A stretch of DNA of 64,000 nucleotides from Gracilibacillus suaedae (GTDB lineage: Bacteria > Bacillota > Bacilli > Bacillales > Amphibacillaceae), in NCBI RefSeq assembly GCF_017599345.1, contig NZ_JAGFVL010000016.1, positions 1-64,000 on the forward strand, read 5' to 3'. The position numbers and the translations under genes are program-made. Every line of letters begins with the position of its first letter. Within the stretch, counting starts at the first letter, position 1. Shown here in pieces: positions 51,627 to 61,072 of the stretch. The notes under the pieces are model-generated. The model saw only the letters and a program-made list of their open reading frames with translations, was not told the DNA's origin and did no database searches.

Positions 51627-54224
51627 TTAGATACCTTTAAAAGCTTCTAAGTAGATCTGTTTTAATTCAGTAACTAGTGGTAATTTTGGATTTGCGGTTG
51701 TACATTGATCCTCAAAAGCTTTGTCGGCTAAGTGATCCACTTGTTTCATAAATGTTTCTTTCTCAACACCATTTGCTTCAATGCTCATTGGAATATCCAA
51801 TTGTTTGGCAAGTTCACACACTGCTTTGATTAAACTTTCTACACCTTCTTCTGTTGTACGTGCAGGAAGCCCCAGTATTTTTGCTATTTCTGCATATCGC
51901 TGATCTGCAACAAAATGCTCGTACTTTGGAAAAGAAACAAATTTAGTTGGCTTTTTCGCATTGTAGCGAATCACGTGTGGCAAGAGAATCGCATTTGCTC
52001 GGCCGTGTGCAATTTGGAATGCTGCTCCCAGCTTATGTGCCAAGCTATGATTAATACCCAAAAACGCATTAGCAAAAGCCATTCCTGCAATACTAGATGC
52101 ATTATGCATTTTTTCCCTGGCCTTTTCATTGGTGCCATCTTTATATGCGATAGGTAAATATTCAAAAACTAACTGTATGGCCTTTATCGCCAGTCCATCT
52201 GTATAATCATTCGCCATGTTGGATACATAAGACTCAATCGCATGTGTCAGTACATCCATACCAGTATCTGCAGTAACTACTGGTGGTACCGTCATGACAA
52301 ACTGAGGGTCAATTATCGCAACATCAGGTGTTAAGGCATAATCAGCTAATGGATATTTGATGTTGTTTTGTTTATCCGTAATAACGGAGAAAGGAGTTAC
52401 TTCGGATCCCGTTCCAGATGTCGTTGGAATTCCTACAAATTGTGCTTGTTTTCCGAGCTCTGGATATTTATAGACACGTTTACGAATATCTAAGAATTTT
52501 TGTTTGATACCATTAAAGTCTGTCTCTGGATGCTCATAAAATAACCACATACCCTTAGCAGCATCCATGGCAGAGCCACCACCAATGGCGATAATGACAT
52601 CTGGTTTGAATTTACTCATTTCTTCTTTCCCTCGCATCACAGTTTCAATGGATGGATCGGGTTCTACATCAGAAAAGATTTCGCAATGCACATAGTCGGC
52701 TCGTTTACGTAAGTAATAGAGTACCTTGTCTACATAACCGAGTTGTCTCATGACTGGGTCAGTGACAATAAAGGCTCTAGAGATTAACGGCATCTTCGCC
52801 AAGTACTGTACGGCGTTTTTCTCAAAATAGACTTTTGGCGGTACTTTAAACCACTGCATATTGACGTTTCTCCTTGCTATTTTTTTAGTGTTGGTAAGGT
52901 GAATTGCACCAACATTAGTTGAAACAGAGTTACCACCATAAGAACCACAGCCCAATGTTAGAGATGGCAAGTAAGCATTGTAAATATCTCCAATCGCTCC
53001 TTGAGAAGAAGGGGCATTAACAATGATACGACCTGCTTTCATTCGTTTACCGAATGCTTCGACAATCTCTTGATCATTAGAATGGATAACAGCAGAGTGA
53101 CCAAGACCACCGAACTCAAGCATTTCTTCACACCGTTTGAATCCTTCCTGATAATTTTTAACTTGATAGCATGCTAGGATTGGACTTAATTTTTCACGAG
53201 AAAGTGGTTCAGTAGGTCCAACTGTTTTTAATTCGGCAACTAGAATTTTAGTGTCTGCAGGAACATTAATTCCAGCTTTTTTAGCAATTTCTACAGGACT
53301 TTTTCCAACGATATCGGCGTTTACTGCACACGTTTTTTCATTTATTGCAAGTTTCTCCACTTTTTTCTTTTCTTCTTTGTTTAAGAAGTAACAATGATTG
53401 TTAAGCATTTCCTGTTGTGCTTTTTGATAGATTGCTTGATCAATGATCACTGCCTGTTCTGATGCACAAATCATTCCGTTATCAAAAGTTTTAGAAAGAA
53501 TTAAGTCATTGACAGCTCGTTTGACATCAGTTGTTTTCTCAAAATAACATGGTACATTACCAGGTCCTACGCCAAGTGCTGGTTTTCCAGAGCTGTAGGC
53601 TGATTTAACCATTCCGGCTCCACCTGTTGCTAGAATAAGTGCGATATCATCATGTGTCATTAACTGTTGCGTTGCTTCAATGCTAGGTTGTTCGATCCAT
53701 TGTATGCAATGTTTTGGTGCACCAGCTTTTATTGCAGCCTGATACAATATATTAGCTGCCTCTGCACTACTTTTTTGAGCAGAAGGGTGGAAAGCAAAAA
53801 TAATCGGATTAGCCGTTTTTATTGCTATCAAGATCTTGAACATGGTAGTAGACGTTGGATTGGTAACCGGTGTTACACCGGCAATAACACCAATAGGTTC
53901 TGCTATTTCCAATACACCGTCATGTTGATTTTCATTCATGATTCCAACGGTTTTATCATATTTAATATTATGGTAGATATATTCTGTAGCAAATATATTT
54001 TTAATAATTTTATCCTCGTATACACCTCTATTTGTTTCTTCTACTGCCATTTTTGCTAGTGTCATATGTGCATCTAAACCGGCAAGTGCCATTTCCTTAA
54101 CAATGTGGTTGATTTCTTCTTGATTTAATTGTTTTAATTGTGACAATGCTGCTATACCTTGTTTCACTTTTTGGTCAATCGTTTGCTGAACATTACCTTG
54201 TTTTTCGATAGCTTGTGTACTCAT
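51627..54224 (-). CDS. adhE: Bifunctional acetaldehyde-CoA/alcohol dehydrogenase
   Basis: This 865-residue enzyme reduces acetyl-CoA to ethanol and reoxidises NADH in fermentation. The N-terminal ALDH domain (about 1-440) has GVTPVTNPTSTTMFK and the catalytic Cys in TFDNGMICASEQAVI. The C-terminal iron-ADH domain (about 450-865) has AIGGGSAMDAAKGMW, TTSGTGSEVTPFSVI, HAIESYVSNMANDYTDGLA and LGINHSLAHKLGAAFQIAHGRANAI with iron ligands. AAGGAGGA precedes two tandem ATGs; the second has better spacing. It lies 43 bases after a small gene with a perfect Rex site upstream. Confidence 0.97.
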   Translation of the reverse strand: MSTQAIEKQGNVQQTIDQKVKQGIAALSQLKQLNQEEINHIVKEMALAGLDAHMTLAKMAVEETNRGVYEDKIIKNIFATEYIYHNIKYDKTVGIMNENQHDGVLEIAEPIGVIAGVTPVTNPTSTTMFKILIAIKTANPIIFAFHPSAQKSSAEAANILYQAAIKAGAPKHCIQWIEQPSIEATQQLMTHDDIALILATGGAGMVKSAYSSGKPALGVGPGNVPCYFEKTTDVKRAVNDLILSKTFDNGMICASEQAVIIDQAIYQKAQQEMLNNHCYFLNKEEKKKVEKLAINEKTCAVNADIVGKSPVEIAKKAGINVPADTKILVAELKTVGPTEPLSREKLSPILACYQVKNYQEGFKRCEEMLEFGGLGHSAVIHSNDQEIVEAFGKRMKAGRIIVNAPSSQGAIGDIYNAYLPSLTLGCGSYGGNSVSTNVGAIHLTNTKKIARRNVNMQWFKVPPKVYFEKNAVQYLAKMPLISRAFIVTDPVMRQLGYVDKVLYYLRKRADYVHCEIFSDVEPDPSIETVMRGKEEMSKFKPDVIIAIGGGSAMDAAKGMWLFYEHPETDFNGIKQKFLDIRKRVYKYPELGKQAQFVGIPTTSGTGSEVTPFSVITDKQNNIKYPLADYALTPDVAIIDPQFVMTVPPVVTADTGMDVLTHAIESYVSNMANDYTDGLAIKAIQLVFEYLPIAYKDGTNEKAREKMHNASSIAGMAFANAFLGINHSLAHKLGAAFQIAHGRANAILLPHVIRYNAKKPTKFVSFPKYEHFVADQRYAEIAKILGLPARTTEEGVESLIKAVCELAKQLDIPMSIEANGVEKETFMKQVDHLADKAFEDQCTTANPKLPLVTELKQIYLEAFKGI

Positions 54225-54267
54225 CATTTCTCCTCCTTATAGTTTGTGAAATATTGAGCATGACTGT

Positions 54268-54516
54268 TTAAAAAAAATGAATTTCTGTTAACTCTTGGGT
54301 GGGATTGCGTGCAATTTTAATAAAGGTAAGATCTTGATACATTCGTGATGTGTTTTTTAATAAGATGACGTAGTGCTTTGTCCAGATCATGCTAGGATAT
54401 GCTTTGTTACGCTCTAAGAATAGAGCTTCGAACTGGTCACCGATTTTCTCTTCGAATGTCGCTTGGTTGTAAAAATCTGTGTCTGTACTGAAATCAATCC
54501 ATTCATAAGAAAGCAT
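54268..54516 (-). CDS. Uncharacterised 82-residue protein upstream of adhE
   Basis: This 82-residue soluble, aromatic-rich protein (MLSYEWIDFSTDTDFYNQ...) has no membrane segment or recognised motif. AAAGGAGG lies 8 bases before the ATG. It sits between the Rex operator and adhE with a 43-base gap to adhE and no terminator, so it is very probably co-transcribed and under NADH/NAD+ control. It may be a regulatory or assembly partner of AdhE, or a small redox-stress protein. I do not recognise a family. Confidence 0.7.
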   Translation of the reverse strand: MLSYEWIDFSTDTDFYNQATFEEKIGDQFEALFLERNKAYPSMIWTKHYVILLKNTSRMYQDLTFIKIARNPTQELTEIHFF

Positions 54517-54606
54517 TATGTTTCCTCCTTTTATTACCTCCTTTATTTGTTCTGAATTCATCATATCATACGGAAACGTATACAAAATGATTGGTTTTTG
54601 TCAATT

Positions 54607-54624
54607 TTGTGAAATATTTCACAA
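54607..54624. promoter_or_regulatory. Perfect Rex operator
   Basis: TTGTGAAATATTTCACAA matches the Rex consensus TTGTGAANNNNTTCACAA at every position. It lies between the divergent adhE operon and ytzI, so Rex could repress both when NAD+ is high. Confidence 0.9.
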
Positions 54625-54676
54625 TAAAGAATGTGTTATAATTGATTTATTTAACAGAAAGGGCAGGATACAGTAC

Positions 54677-54868
54677 ATGTGGGTTGTTATCATTGTTTGT
54701 ATTATAGTCGTGATTGCAGTATTAGCATTGTCCATTATGACATTAAATAAAGGGTATGGGTATCAGCATACAATTGATCCGTTACCAAGTGAGCAGGAAA
54801 GTAGTGAAGGAACAGAAGTAAAAACCGATCAAACAGAGAAAAATACGAATGAAAACAGTGACCGATAA
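54677..54868 (+). CDS. ytzI: YtzI-like small membrane protein
   Basis: This 63-residue protein has one N-terminal membrane helix (WVVIIVCIIVVIAVLALSIMTLNKGYGY), then HTIDPLPS and a charged Glu/Lys/Thr tail. The helix followed by NKGYxYxHTIDPL is characteristic of Bacillus YtzI, function unknown. The start is the ATG after AAAGGGCAGG. It is divergent from the adhE operon across the Rex operator, and its terminator overlaps its stop codon. Confidence 0.8.
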   Translation: MWVVIIVCIIVVIAVLALSIMTLNKGYGYQHTIDPLPSEQESSEGTEVKTDQTEKNTNENSDR

Positions 54869-54888
54869 AAATACAAACGGTCACTGTT
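54854..54888 (+). terminator. Terminator overlapping the ytzI stop codon
   Basis: AACAGTGACCG/CGGTCACTGTT; the stop codon lies in the loop side of the first arm. A TTGCTCGTT tail follows. Confidence 0.8.
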
Positions 54889-54897
54889 TGCTCGTTC

Positions 54898-55147
54898 TGC
54901 GAAATAGCTTGGACATAGATGCCCCGCCAGTAAATCCGGGGGAGAGTGTGGACATTTGTTCCGCTATTTGTGACAAAAGTGGCGTTTTTAGGGTACATGC
55001 GGACATCTATTCCGCTATTCATCGAAAATAAAGCTAAATTTGATCGAAAAAAGCCGAATAAGGGATTAAATGTCCGCAAAAACCGAAAAACGGGTGTTAT
55101 TCCGTCAAATAACGCACTCAATGTCCGTTCAACAAATTTTCGCTAAT
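54898..55147 (+). repeat. Family C repeat, copy 2
   Basis: Homologous over its whole length to 9126-9375. Shared segments include GTGGACATTTGTTCCG, GGACATCTATTCCGCTATTC, AATAAGGGATTAAATGTCCG and ATAACGCACTCAATGTCCG. It fills the gap between ytzI and the iron alcohol dehydrogenase gene. Confidence 0.8.
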
Positions 55148-55175
55148 GATTAGTTGGTTCCTTATCCCTACCTTA

Positions 55176-56342
55176 TTATAAAGAAGCTTTATAGATGGCG
55201 ATCGCATCATCGCGGTTCAGTTTTTTGAAGTTACCAAATTCAGGTCTCGCAATCACTGTTTTATCAGCCATTTCCTCGATACTGTCTTCACCAATATCAT
55301 AATCAGACAAACGGGAAGGAGCTTCAATACTATTCCAGAATGCACGAAGTTTAGCAATTCCTTCTAAGCCAATTTCTTTATCAGATTTACCACTTGGATC
55401 CACATCAAATACACGGATAGCTAACTGTTTAAAACGACTTACATTTGCATCGATTGCATACTCCATCCATTTGGGGAAGAGGATAGCAAGACCACCACCG
55501 TGTGGAATGTCATGTACAGCTGAAACAGCATGTTCTAGGTTGTGTGTTGCCCAGTCTCCGTGATAACCCATATTTACCATGCCATTTAATGCCATCGTAC
55601 CATTATATAAGACTGTTGCACGAAGCTCTTGATTTTCAAGATCTTCTAATAATTTTGGAGCTGTTTCTACCATCGTTTGTAGAATTCCTTCTACCATACG
55701 ATCTTGTAACAATGTATTCTCTTCATGATGGAAATAATGCTCAAGTGCATGTGACATAATGTCGACCATGCCATAGATTGTTTGGTCTTTCGGTACTGTT
55801 TTGGTGAAATTAGGATCCAAGATCGAGAAAGCAGGGTAAGTGTATGGGCTTCCCCAACCATGTTTTTCATTTGTTTCCCAATTTGTAATAACTGATCCTG
55901 CATTCATTTCCGATCCGGTTGCTGCCAGTGTTAAAACCGTTCCGAATGGAAGTGCCCCAGTAACATTTGCCTTCTTAGTTACAATATCCCAAATATCATC
56001 TTCAGATTTGGCACCTGCGGCAATTGCCTTCGTACAGTCAATTGTACTACCACCACCGACCGCAAGGATGAAATCTATCTTTTCTTCCTTACAAATTTCG
56101 ATACCTTTACGTGCAGTAGTGACACGAGGATTTGGTTCGACACCACTCAATTCAAATACATTTTTATTTGCTTTCTTCAATATATCCATTACTTGGTCGT
56201 ATAAGCCATTGCGTTTAATGCTTCCGCCGCCGTAGACAAGAAGAATATTACCACCGTAATTTTGTAATTCTGTTTTTACGTTCTCTAATTGCCCTTGACC
56301 GAAATACAATCTCGTTGGGTTGTGAAAAATGAAGTTTTGCAT
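55176..56342 (-). CDS. Iron-containing alcohol dehydrogenase (butanol dehydrogenase, YugJ-like)
   Basis: This 388-residue group III dehydrogenase has [17 protein letters not shown] at the start, [33 protein letters not shown] and [15 protein letters not shown], with metal-binding [14 protein letters not shown] and [26 protein letters not shown]. It probably reduces short aldehydes with NAD(P)H. GGAGGAGG precedes the ATG at 56342. It is divergent from pflB, and a Rex-like site at 56429 lies upstream. Confidence 0.92.
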   Translation of the reverse strand: MQNFIFHNPTRLYFGQGQLENVKTELQNYGGNILLVYGGGSIKRNGLYDQVMDILKKANKNVFELSGVEPNPRVTTARKGIEICKEEKIDFILAVGGGSTIDCTKAIAAGAKSEDDIWDIVTKKANVTGALPFGTVLTLAATGSEMNAGSVITNWETNEKHGWGSPYTYPAFSILDPNFTKTVPKDQTIYGMVDIMSHALEHYFHHEENTLLQDRMVEGILQTMVETAPKLLEDLENQELRATVLYNGTMALNGMVNMGYHGDWATHNLEHAVSAVHDIPHGGGLAILFPKWMEYAIDANVSRFKQLAIRVFDVDPSGKSDKEIGLEGIAKLRAFWNSIEAPSRLSDYDIGEDSIEEMADKTVIARPEFGNFKKLNRDDAIAIYKASL

Positions 56343-56428
56343 TTCTTTGCCTCCTCCTAAATCAACATACACCTTTAAATATTGCAGTAATTTTAGTATG
56401 TGTAAAGTATTATGCTTCATGTTTCCAA

Positions 56429-56446
56429 TTGTGAACAAATTCTGAC
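56429..56446. promoter_or_regulatory. Rex-like operator, yugJ side
   Basis: TTGTGAACAAATTCTGAC matches 11 of the 14 defined positions of the Rex consensus, with a perfect left half. It lies 87 bases upstream of the iron alcohol dehydrogenase start. Confidence 0.55.
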
Positions 56447-56467
56447 ACCTTATAAAAAACAACATTT

Positions 56468-56485
56468 TTGTTCACTATTTCACAT
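56468..56485. promoter_or_regulatory. Rex-like operator, pflB side
   Basis: TTGTTCACTATTTCACAT matches 11 of 14 defined Rex positions, with a nearly perfect right half. It lies 79 bases upstream of the pflB start; the two half-perfect sites may be bound together. Confidence 0.55.
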
Positions 56486-56563
56486 GACAAACATCAACGA
56501 AAGGGATATACTAATAATATAAACATGCTCAATATTGAACAATGTGAAGAGGAGGAACATAAA

Positions 56564-58825
56564 ATGAAAGTAGAAGAAAGAGTAGATCAAACGAAGGTAG
56601 CTTGGCAAGGCTTTACACCAGGTCGTTGGCAGGAAGAAATTGATGTGCGAGACTTCATTATGAAAAACTTCACTTTGTATGATGGTGATGAATTATTTTT
56701 AACAGATGCAACAGAGAATACTCTGAAATTGTGGGAACAAGTGATGGAATTGACGAAACAAGAGCAGGAAAACGGTGGAGTTTACGACTTAGATACAGAA
56801 ATAGTTTCGACCATTACTTCACACGGAGCAGGTTATCTAGATAGAACGAAAGAAAAAATAGTAGGTGTACAGACAGATCGACCATTTAAACGTTCCTTAC
56901 AGCCATTTGGAGGTATCCGTATGGCGGTAGCAGCCGCACAGTCATATGGTTATCAAGTTGACGAAAAAATTGTGAAAACATTCACAAAATATAGAAAAAC
57001 ACATAACCAAGGTGTTTTCGATGCATATACGAAAGAGATGCTGCTAGCTCGAAAAGCCGGCATTGTAACAGGGCTTCCAGATGCTTACGGGCGCGGTAGA
57101 ATTATCGGTGATTATCGTCGGGTAGCATTATATGGCGTGGATCGACTAATAGCAGATAAGCAAGCACAATTAAACATTATTGGTGGTAATGGTCAGATGT
57201 CGGAAGAGGTGATTAGAGACCGGGAGGAAATAACAGAACAAATCAGAGCGTTACAAGAGTTAAAGCAATTAGGAGAAATATATGGTTTCGATTTATCCCA
57301 TCCGGCGAACGATGCCCAAGAAGCGGTACAGTGGTTATATTTAGCATATTTAGCTGCTATTAAGGAACAAAATGGAGCTGCAATGAGCTTAGGTAGAGTA
57401 TCGACTTTCTTGGATGTTTATATTGAAAGAGATTTAGCAGAAGGATATTTAACAGAGGAGCAAGCACAAGAGTTGGTAGATCATTTTGTCATGAAACTTC
57501 GTCTTGTGAAATTTGCGAGAACACCAGAGTACAATGAACTATTCAGTGGTGACCCAACTTGGGTTACAGAGTCGCTTGGTGGTATAGCATTAGATGGACG
57601 TCCGTTAGTTACAAAAAGCTCATTCCGTTTTTTACACACATTAACTAATTTGGGGCCGGCACCTGAACCAAATCTGACAGTACTATGGTCCACACGCTTG
57701 CCTGAAGCGTTTAAAAAATATTGTGCCAAAATGTCCATTGACACAAGTTCTATTCAATATGAGAATGACAACCTCATGCGTGAACAATATGGTGATGATT
57801 ATGGCATCGCGTGTTGCGTATCTGCCATGCGGATCGGTAAACAAATGCAATTTTTCGGAGCTAGAGCAAACCTTGCAAAAGCATTATTATATACGATAAA
57901 TGGTGGGGTAGATGAAAAACTAAAAATGCAAGTAGGACCTGCCTATGCTCCAATTACTTCTGAATATTTAGAGTATGGGGAGGTAGTGGAAAAATATGAT
58001 CGAATGCTAGAATGGCTTGCTGATCTTTACGTAAATGCATTAAATATTATTCACTATATGCATGATAAATATAGCTATGAGCGTTTAGAGATGGCACTGC
58101 ATGATCGGGAAGTATTTCGAACCATGGCATGTGGAATTGCAGGGTTATCAGTTGTGGCGGATTCGTTAAGTGCGATTAAGTATGCCAAAGTTAAAACAAT
58201 TCGAGATGAGAATGGTTTAGTAATTGATTATGAGATTGAAGGAGATTTTCCAAAGTACGGTAATAATGATGATCGAGTAGATCAAATCGCCAAAGATCTC
58301 GTCAAGAATTTTATGAATAAAATAGAGAAACACGAAACATACCGTGGAGCAACACCAACTCAATCCATTCTTACCATTACATCCAATGTTGTATATGGTA
58401 AGAAAACTGGCAATACACCAGACGGCAGAAAAGCAGGAGAGCCTTTTGCACCTGGAGCAAACCCATTACATGGTCGTGATACGAGAGGGTCATTGGCATC
58501 TCTCAGTTCTGTAGCAAAGTTACCATATGAATATGCATTAGATGGTATTTCCAATACTTTTTCGATTGTGCCAAGAGCACTCGGAAAAGAAGAACAAACT
58601 AGAATAAGTAATCTAGCAGGTATGTTAGATGGCTATGCAATAAAAAGAGGGCATCACTTAAATGTAAATGTCTTCGAGAGAGAAACACTGATGGATGCAA
58701 TGGAACATCCAGAAAAATATCCACAACTAACCATTCGTGTCTCAGGATATGCGGTCAACTTTAATAAATTAACACGAGAACAACAAATTGACGTGATTAA
58801 TCGGACGTTCCATGAAAGTATGTAA
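56564..58825 (+). CDS. pflB: Formate C-acetyltransferase (pyruvate formate-lyase)
   Basis: This 753-residue glycyl-radical enzyme splits pyruvate plus CoA into acetyl-CoA and formate under anoxia. The catalytic cysteine pair is C417-C418 ([12 protein letters not shown]), and the radical glycine is G728 in [27 protein letters not shown] is also conserved. GAGGAGG lies 8 bases before the ATG at 56564; upstream in-frame starts overlap the promoter/Rex region. pflA follows, separated by a family B repeat. Confidence 0.97.
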   Translation: MKVEERVDQTKVAWQGFTPGRWQEEIDVRDFIMKNFTLYDGDELFLTDATENTLKLWEQVMELTKQEQENGGVYDLDTEIVSTITSHGAGYLDRTKEKIVGVQTDRPFKRSLQPFGGIRMAVAAAQSYGYQVDEKIVKTFTKYRKTHNQGVFDAYTKEMLLARKAGIVTGLPDAYGRGRIIGDYRRVALYGVDRLIADKQAQLNIIGGNGQMSEEVIRDREEITEQIRALQELKQLGEIYGFDLSHPANDAQEAVQWLYLAYLAAIKEQNGAAMSLGRVSTFLDVYIERDLAEGYLTEEQAQELVDHFVMKLRLVKFARTPEYNELFSGDPTWVTESLGGIALDGRPLVTKSSFRFLHTLTNLGPAPEPNLTVLWSTRLPEAFKKYCAKMSIDTSSIQYENDNLMREQYGDDYGIACCVSAMRIGKQMQFFGARANLAKALLYTINGGVDEKLKMQVGPAYAPITSEYLEYGEVVEKYDRMLEWLADLYVNALNIIHYMHDKYSYERLEMALHDREVFRTMACGIAGLSVVADSLSAIKYAKVKTIRDENGLVIDYEIEGDFPKYGNNDDRVDQIAKDLVKNFMNKIEKHETYRGATPTQSILTITSNVVYGKKTGNTPDGRKAGEPFAPGANPLHGRDTRGSLASLSSVAKLPYEYALDGISNTFSIVPRALGKEEQTRISNLAGMLDGYAIKRGHHLNVNVFERETLMDAMEHPEKYPQLTIRVSGYAVNFNKLTREQQIDVINRTFHESM

Positions 58826-58828
58826 AGA

Positions 58829-58957
58829 TAAAAGTGAGACTGTAATCAGTGGGGCTGCCCCCACTGATTATTAGCAAGACTTATCAGGGTGTTAGCATCT
58901 GTTATATCCCATTTAGCTTTGTTACTTGAAGTTTGAAGTGGGGGCTATTAGCACCGA
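58829..58957 (-). repeat. Family B structured repeat, copy 4 (inverted), inside the pflB-pflA operon
   Basis: The reverse complement carries the family order: GCACCG-like left end, CCCACTTCAAACTTCAAGTAAC...AAGTGG, ACAGATGCTAA, then AATCAGTGGGGGC/GCCCCACTGATTAC and AGTCTCACTTT. It occupies nearly the whole 157-base gap between pflB and pflA, beginning 4 bases after the pflB stop codon and ending 14 bases before the pflA ribosome site. Confidence 0.85.
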
Positions 58958-58982
58958 GATAAATAAAAAAGAGGTGAGTATG

Positions 58983-59744
58983 ATGATTGGCAGAATTCAT
59001 TCGGTAGAGACTTGTGGTACAGTAGACGGACCAGGTCTGCGATATGTAGTATTTATGCAAGGCTGTTTATTAAGGTGCCAGTATTGTCACAATCCAGATA
59101 CTTGGATGAGAGGTGATGGAAGGAACATAACAGTAGAAGAATTAGTTGCAGATATTCAATCATACTTGCCATTCTTTCAAGCCTCGGGGGGAGGAGTTAC
59201 GGTAAGTGGTGGCGAGCCTTTGTTGCAAGTGGATTTTTTGACAGATCTTTTTACTGAATTAAAGAAACTTGGCGTTCATACAACCATTGATAGTTGTGGA
59301 GGATGCTTCTCCACTTCACCATACTTTCTTGAAAAGCTTGATAAATTAATTCAAGTAACAGATCTAGTTTTATTAGACTTAAAACATATTAATATGGTAA
59401 AACATCAAGCATTAACTGGTATGTCTAATCAGCATATTTTGCGATTCGCACAATACCTTGATCAAAGAAGTGTGCCTGTTTGGATCAGACATGTATTAGT
59501 CCCAACGATAAGTGATGAAGATGAAGCATTAATAAGATTGGCAGCATTTATCGGGACTTTGTCCAATGTCGATAAGATTGAAGTGTTACCTTATCATAAA
59601 CTAGGTATCTACAAATGGAAAGAGCTTGGTTTGGATTATCCACTTCAAGGAATAGAGCCGCCATCACAAGAACGAGTAGTGAATGCAGAAAAAATATTAG
59701 GTACAGCTTTACAAACAGAAAAATTCTCCATTTCACTTAAATAG
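58983..59744 (+). CDS. pflA: Pyruvate formate-lyase activating enzyme
   Basis: This 253-residue radical-SAM enzyme introduces the glycyl radical into PflB. The cluster motif CLLRCQYC is in its usual place (about residues 29-36) after GTVDGPGLRYVVFMQG. GGGVTVSGGEPLLQ is the SAM-binding GGE motif, and the C-terminal EVLPYHKLG is conserved. GAGGTG precedes tandem ATGs at 58980 and 58983; the second has the better spacing. Confidence 0.96.
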   Translation: MIGRIHSVETCGTVDGPGLRYVVFMQGCLLRCQYCHNPDTWMRGDGRNITVEELVADIQSYLPFFQASGGGVTVSGGEPLLQVDFLTDLFTELKKLGVHTTIDSCGGCFSTSPYFLEKLDKLIQVTDLVLLDLKHINMVKHQALTGMSNQHILRFAQYLDQRSVPVWIRHVLVPTISDEDEALIRLAAFIGTLSNVDKIEVLPYHKLGIYKWKELGLDYPLQGIEPPSQERVVNAEKILGTALQTEKFSISLK

Positions 59745-59838
59745 AATGTTTAATAATTGAAGGAAAAGGAATAGTATTGGTAGAATAAATAATATAGAAC
59801 AAGCAAACGTTCTAATTTAATTTAAAGGAGTGGATAGA

Positions 59839-60258
59839 GTGAGTAACGTATTATTTACATCCAAAGCAACTGCACAAGGTGGCCGTGATGGTCATGTCAA
59901 ATCAGATGACGGTTTAATTGACTTAAACCTGGTAAATCCAGCGGGTGATGGTGATGGAACAGGCTCTAATCCAGAACAATTATTTGCTGCAGGTTATGCT
60001 GCATGCTACGACGGTGCCTTGAACTTAATGGCATCCAAACAAAAAAAAGATATTGAATCTGCTATTACGGCAGAAGTTAGCTTAATAAAAGATGAAGCTG
60101 ACGGAGGATTTAAAATTGGTGTAGTACTTAATGTAGAAATTAAAGGTGTATCACAAGAAGAAGCAGAAGAACTCGCAAAACAAGCGCACGACTTCTGTCC
60201 ATACTCTAAAGCTACAAGAGGAAATATTGACGTAGAATTAAATACAAAAGCTGTATAA
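59839..60258 (+). CDS. Organic hydroperoxide resistance protein (Ohr/OsmC)
   Basis: This 139-residue thiol peroxidase reduces organic hydroperoxides. Both catalytic cysteines are present: YAACYDGALNLMA and HDFCPYSKATRGN. Ohr-type features GGRDGHVKSDDG and NPEQLFAAGYAAC are intact. The start is a GTG 8 bases after AAAGGAG; an earlier in-frame GTG at 59830 lies within that site. No ohrR gene is adjacent. It is followed by two hairpins. Confidence 0.93.
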   Translation: MSNVLFTSKATAQGGRDGHVKSDDGLIDLNLVNPAGDGDGTGSNPEQLFAAGYAACYDGALNLMASKQKKDIESAITAEVSLIKDEADGGFKIGVVLNVEIKGVSQEEAEELAKQAHDFCPYSKATRGNIDVELNTKAV

Positions 60259-60272
60259 TAAGAAAAGCGCAG

Positions 60273-60292
60273 AGCGCCCGTTTCTGGGCGCT
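60273..60292 (+). terminator. GC-rich hairpin after ohr
   Basis: AGCGCCC/GGGCGCT with a 6-base loop, 15 bases after the stop codon but with no T run. A similar GCGCCCAGAAAC element occurs near position 158. Confidence 0.55.
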
Positions 60293-60342
60293 TGCGTAGA
60301 CAAATACCCAAATTTTATACTTTCTTGTCGTAAGATAGAAAG

Positions 60343-60370
60343 AGCACGGTGTTATGGGATATACCGTGCT
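60343..60370 (+). terminator. Second hairpin after ohr, likely terminator
   Basis: AGCACGGT/ACCGTGCT followed by CCTTTTATC. Confidence 0.7.
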
Positions 60371-60382
60371 CCTTTTATCATG

Positions 60383-60502
60383 GCGTTAATCGTCTGTACA
60401 CCCCAAACTTCAAATATATTTAAGGATAAAAGACGCTAACCCTGCTAAGTTTTGCTAATGCTCAGTGGGGCCGAAAACTCCAACGAGCATAGTTTTACTT
60501 TA
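60383..60502 (+). repeat. Family B structured repeat, copy 5
   Basis: This copy has CGTCTGT...ACGCTAA, CTTCAAATATATTTAAGG, CTAATGCTCAGTGGGG...CCAACGAGCAT and AGTTTTACTTT in the family order, with compensatory changes in the right hairpin (TGCTC/GAGCA instead of TGATC/GATCA). It ends against the stop codon of the 38-residue gene on the other strand. Confidence 0.75.
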
Positions 60503-60619
60503 TTACGAACGATTTTTGAAGTAATCTGAGAAGGCCTGGAAAAATTCAATTCCTTGGTACAGCCAAACACTCACTGCTGCAAAAGAAAATAGGCCAATCA
60601 TAAAGAATCTAAACCACAT
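60503..60619 (-). CDS. Tiny single-span membrane protein (38 aa), unknown
   Basis: A 38-codon frame (MWFRFFMIGLFSFAAVSVWL...) has one hydrophobic helix (about 4-22) and a short tail ending YFKNRS. AAGGAGG lies 6-7 bases before the ATG. It starts 17 bases after the upstream small membrane gene and is probably its operon partner. No family is recognised. Confidence 0.6.
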   Translation of the reverse strand: MWFRFFMIGLFSFAAVSVWLYQGIEFFQAFSDYFKNRS

Positions 60620-60636
60620 GTTTATACCTCCTTCAT

Positions 60637-60954
60637 TTATTTTTGTGGAAGGGGTACAAATGTGATCAGATAGTTAGATTGATAAAATACCGCATGTAGA
60701 TAATGTCGAGCTACAAATGCTTGAAGAAGAGTGTAAAGGATCACGAATAGTAGTAATGCTCCAATTATTACTCGCTCTTCATTTAAAACACCTTTGTCTG
60801 CAGTTGAATCATGATAATCTGTATCATAATAATAAGCAGCATGTAGTTCGTCATTTATTTCGATGTTGAATGTTAGATCAGATGGGTAATTTGATAATGT
60901 GATTAAGTGAGAAATGGTTAACATCATCATGACAAGAATGAGGGATTTTCTCAT
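60637..60954 (-). CDS. Small two-span membrane protein (105 aa), unknown
   Basis: This 105-residue protein has a hydrophobic N-terminus (LILVMMMLTISHLITL) and a polar extracytoplasmic loop with several Asp, His and Tyr residues (DELHAAYYYDTDYHDS). A second membrane helix (VIIGALLLFVILYTLLQAF) and a short tail follow. The start is uncertain: ATGs at 60954, 60966 and 60984 are in frame. GGGAG lies 12 bases before 60954. The Asp/His/Tyr loop could bind a metal (inference). No family is recognised. Confidence 0.6.
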   Translation of the reverse strand: MRKSLILVMMMLTISHLITLSNYPSDLTFNIEINDELHAAYYYDTDYHDSTADKGVLNEERVIIGALLLFVILYTLLQAFVARHYLHAVFYQSNYLITFVPLPQK

Positions 60955-61072
60955 ATACTCAACCATCTCCCTTTCTCTATTCATTTATCCAGTATACACC
61001 TGCTAAACAAAGTAGTAAAGTTACCTTCCTCAAAATTTACATTTCTTTTATCAATGTATTAAACGTAGGAGG

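Noticed and set aside
54571-54584. Possible CcpA cre site (GGAAACGTATACA) upstream of the adhE operon
   Set aside because: It misses several defined positions of the cre consensus; only the neighbouring Rex site is convincing.
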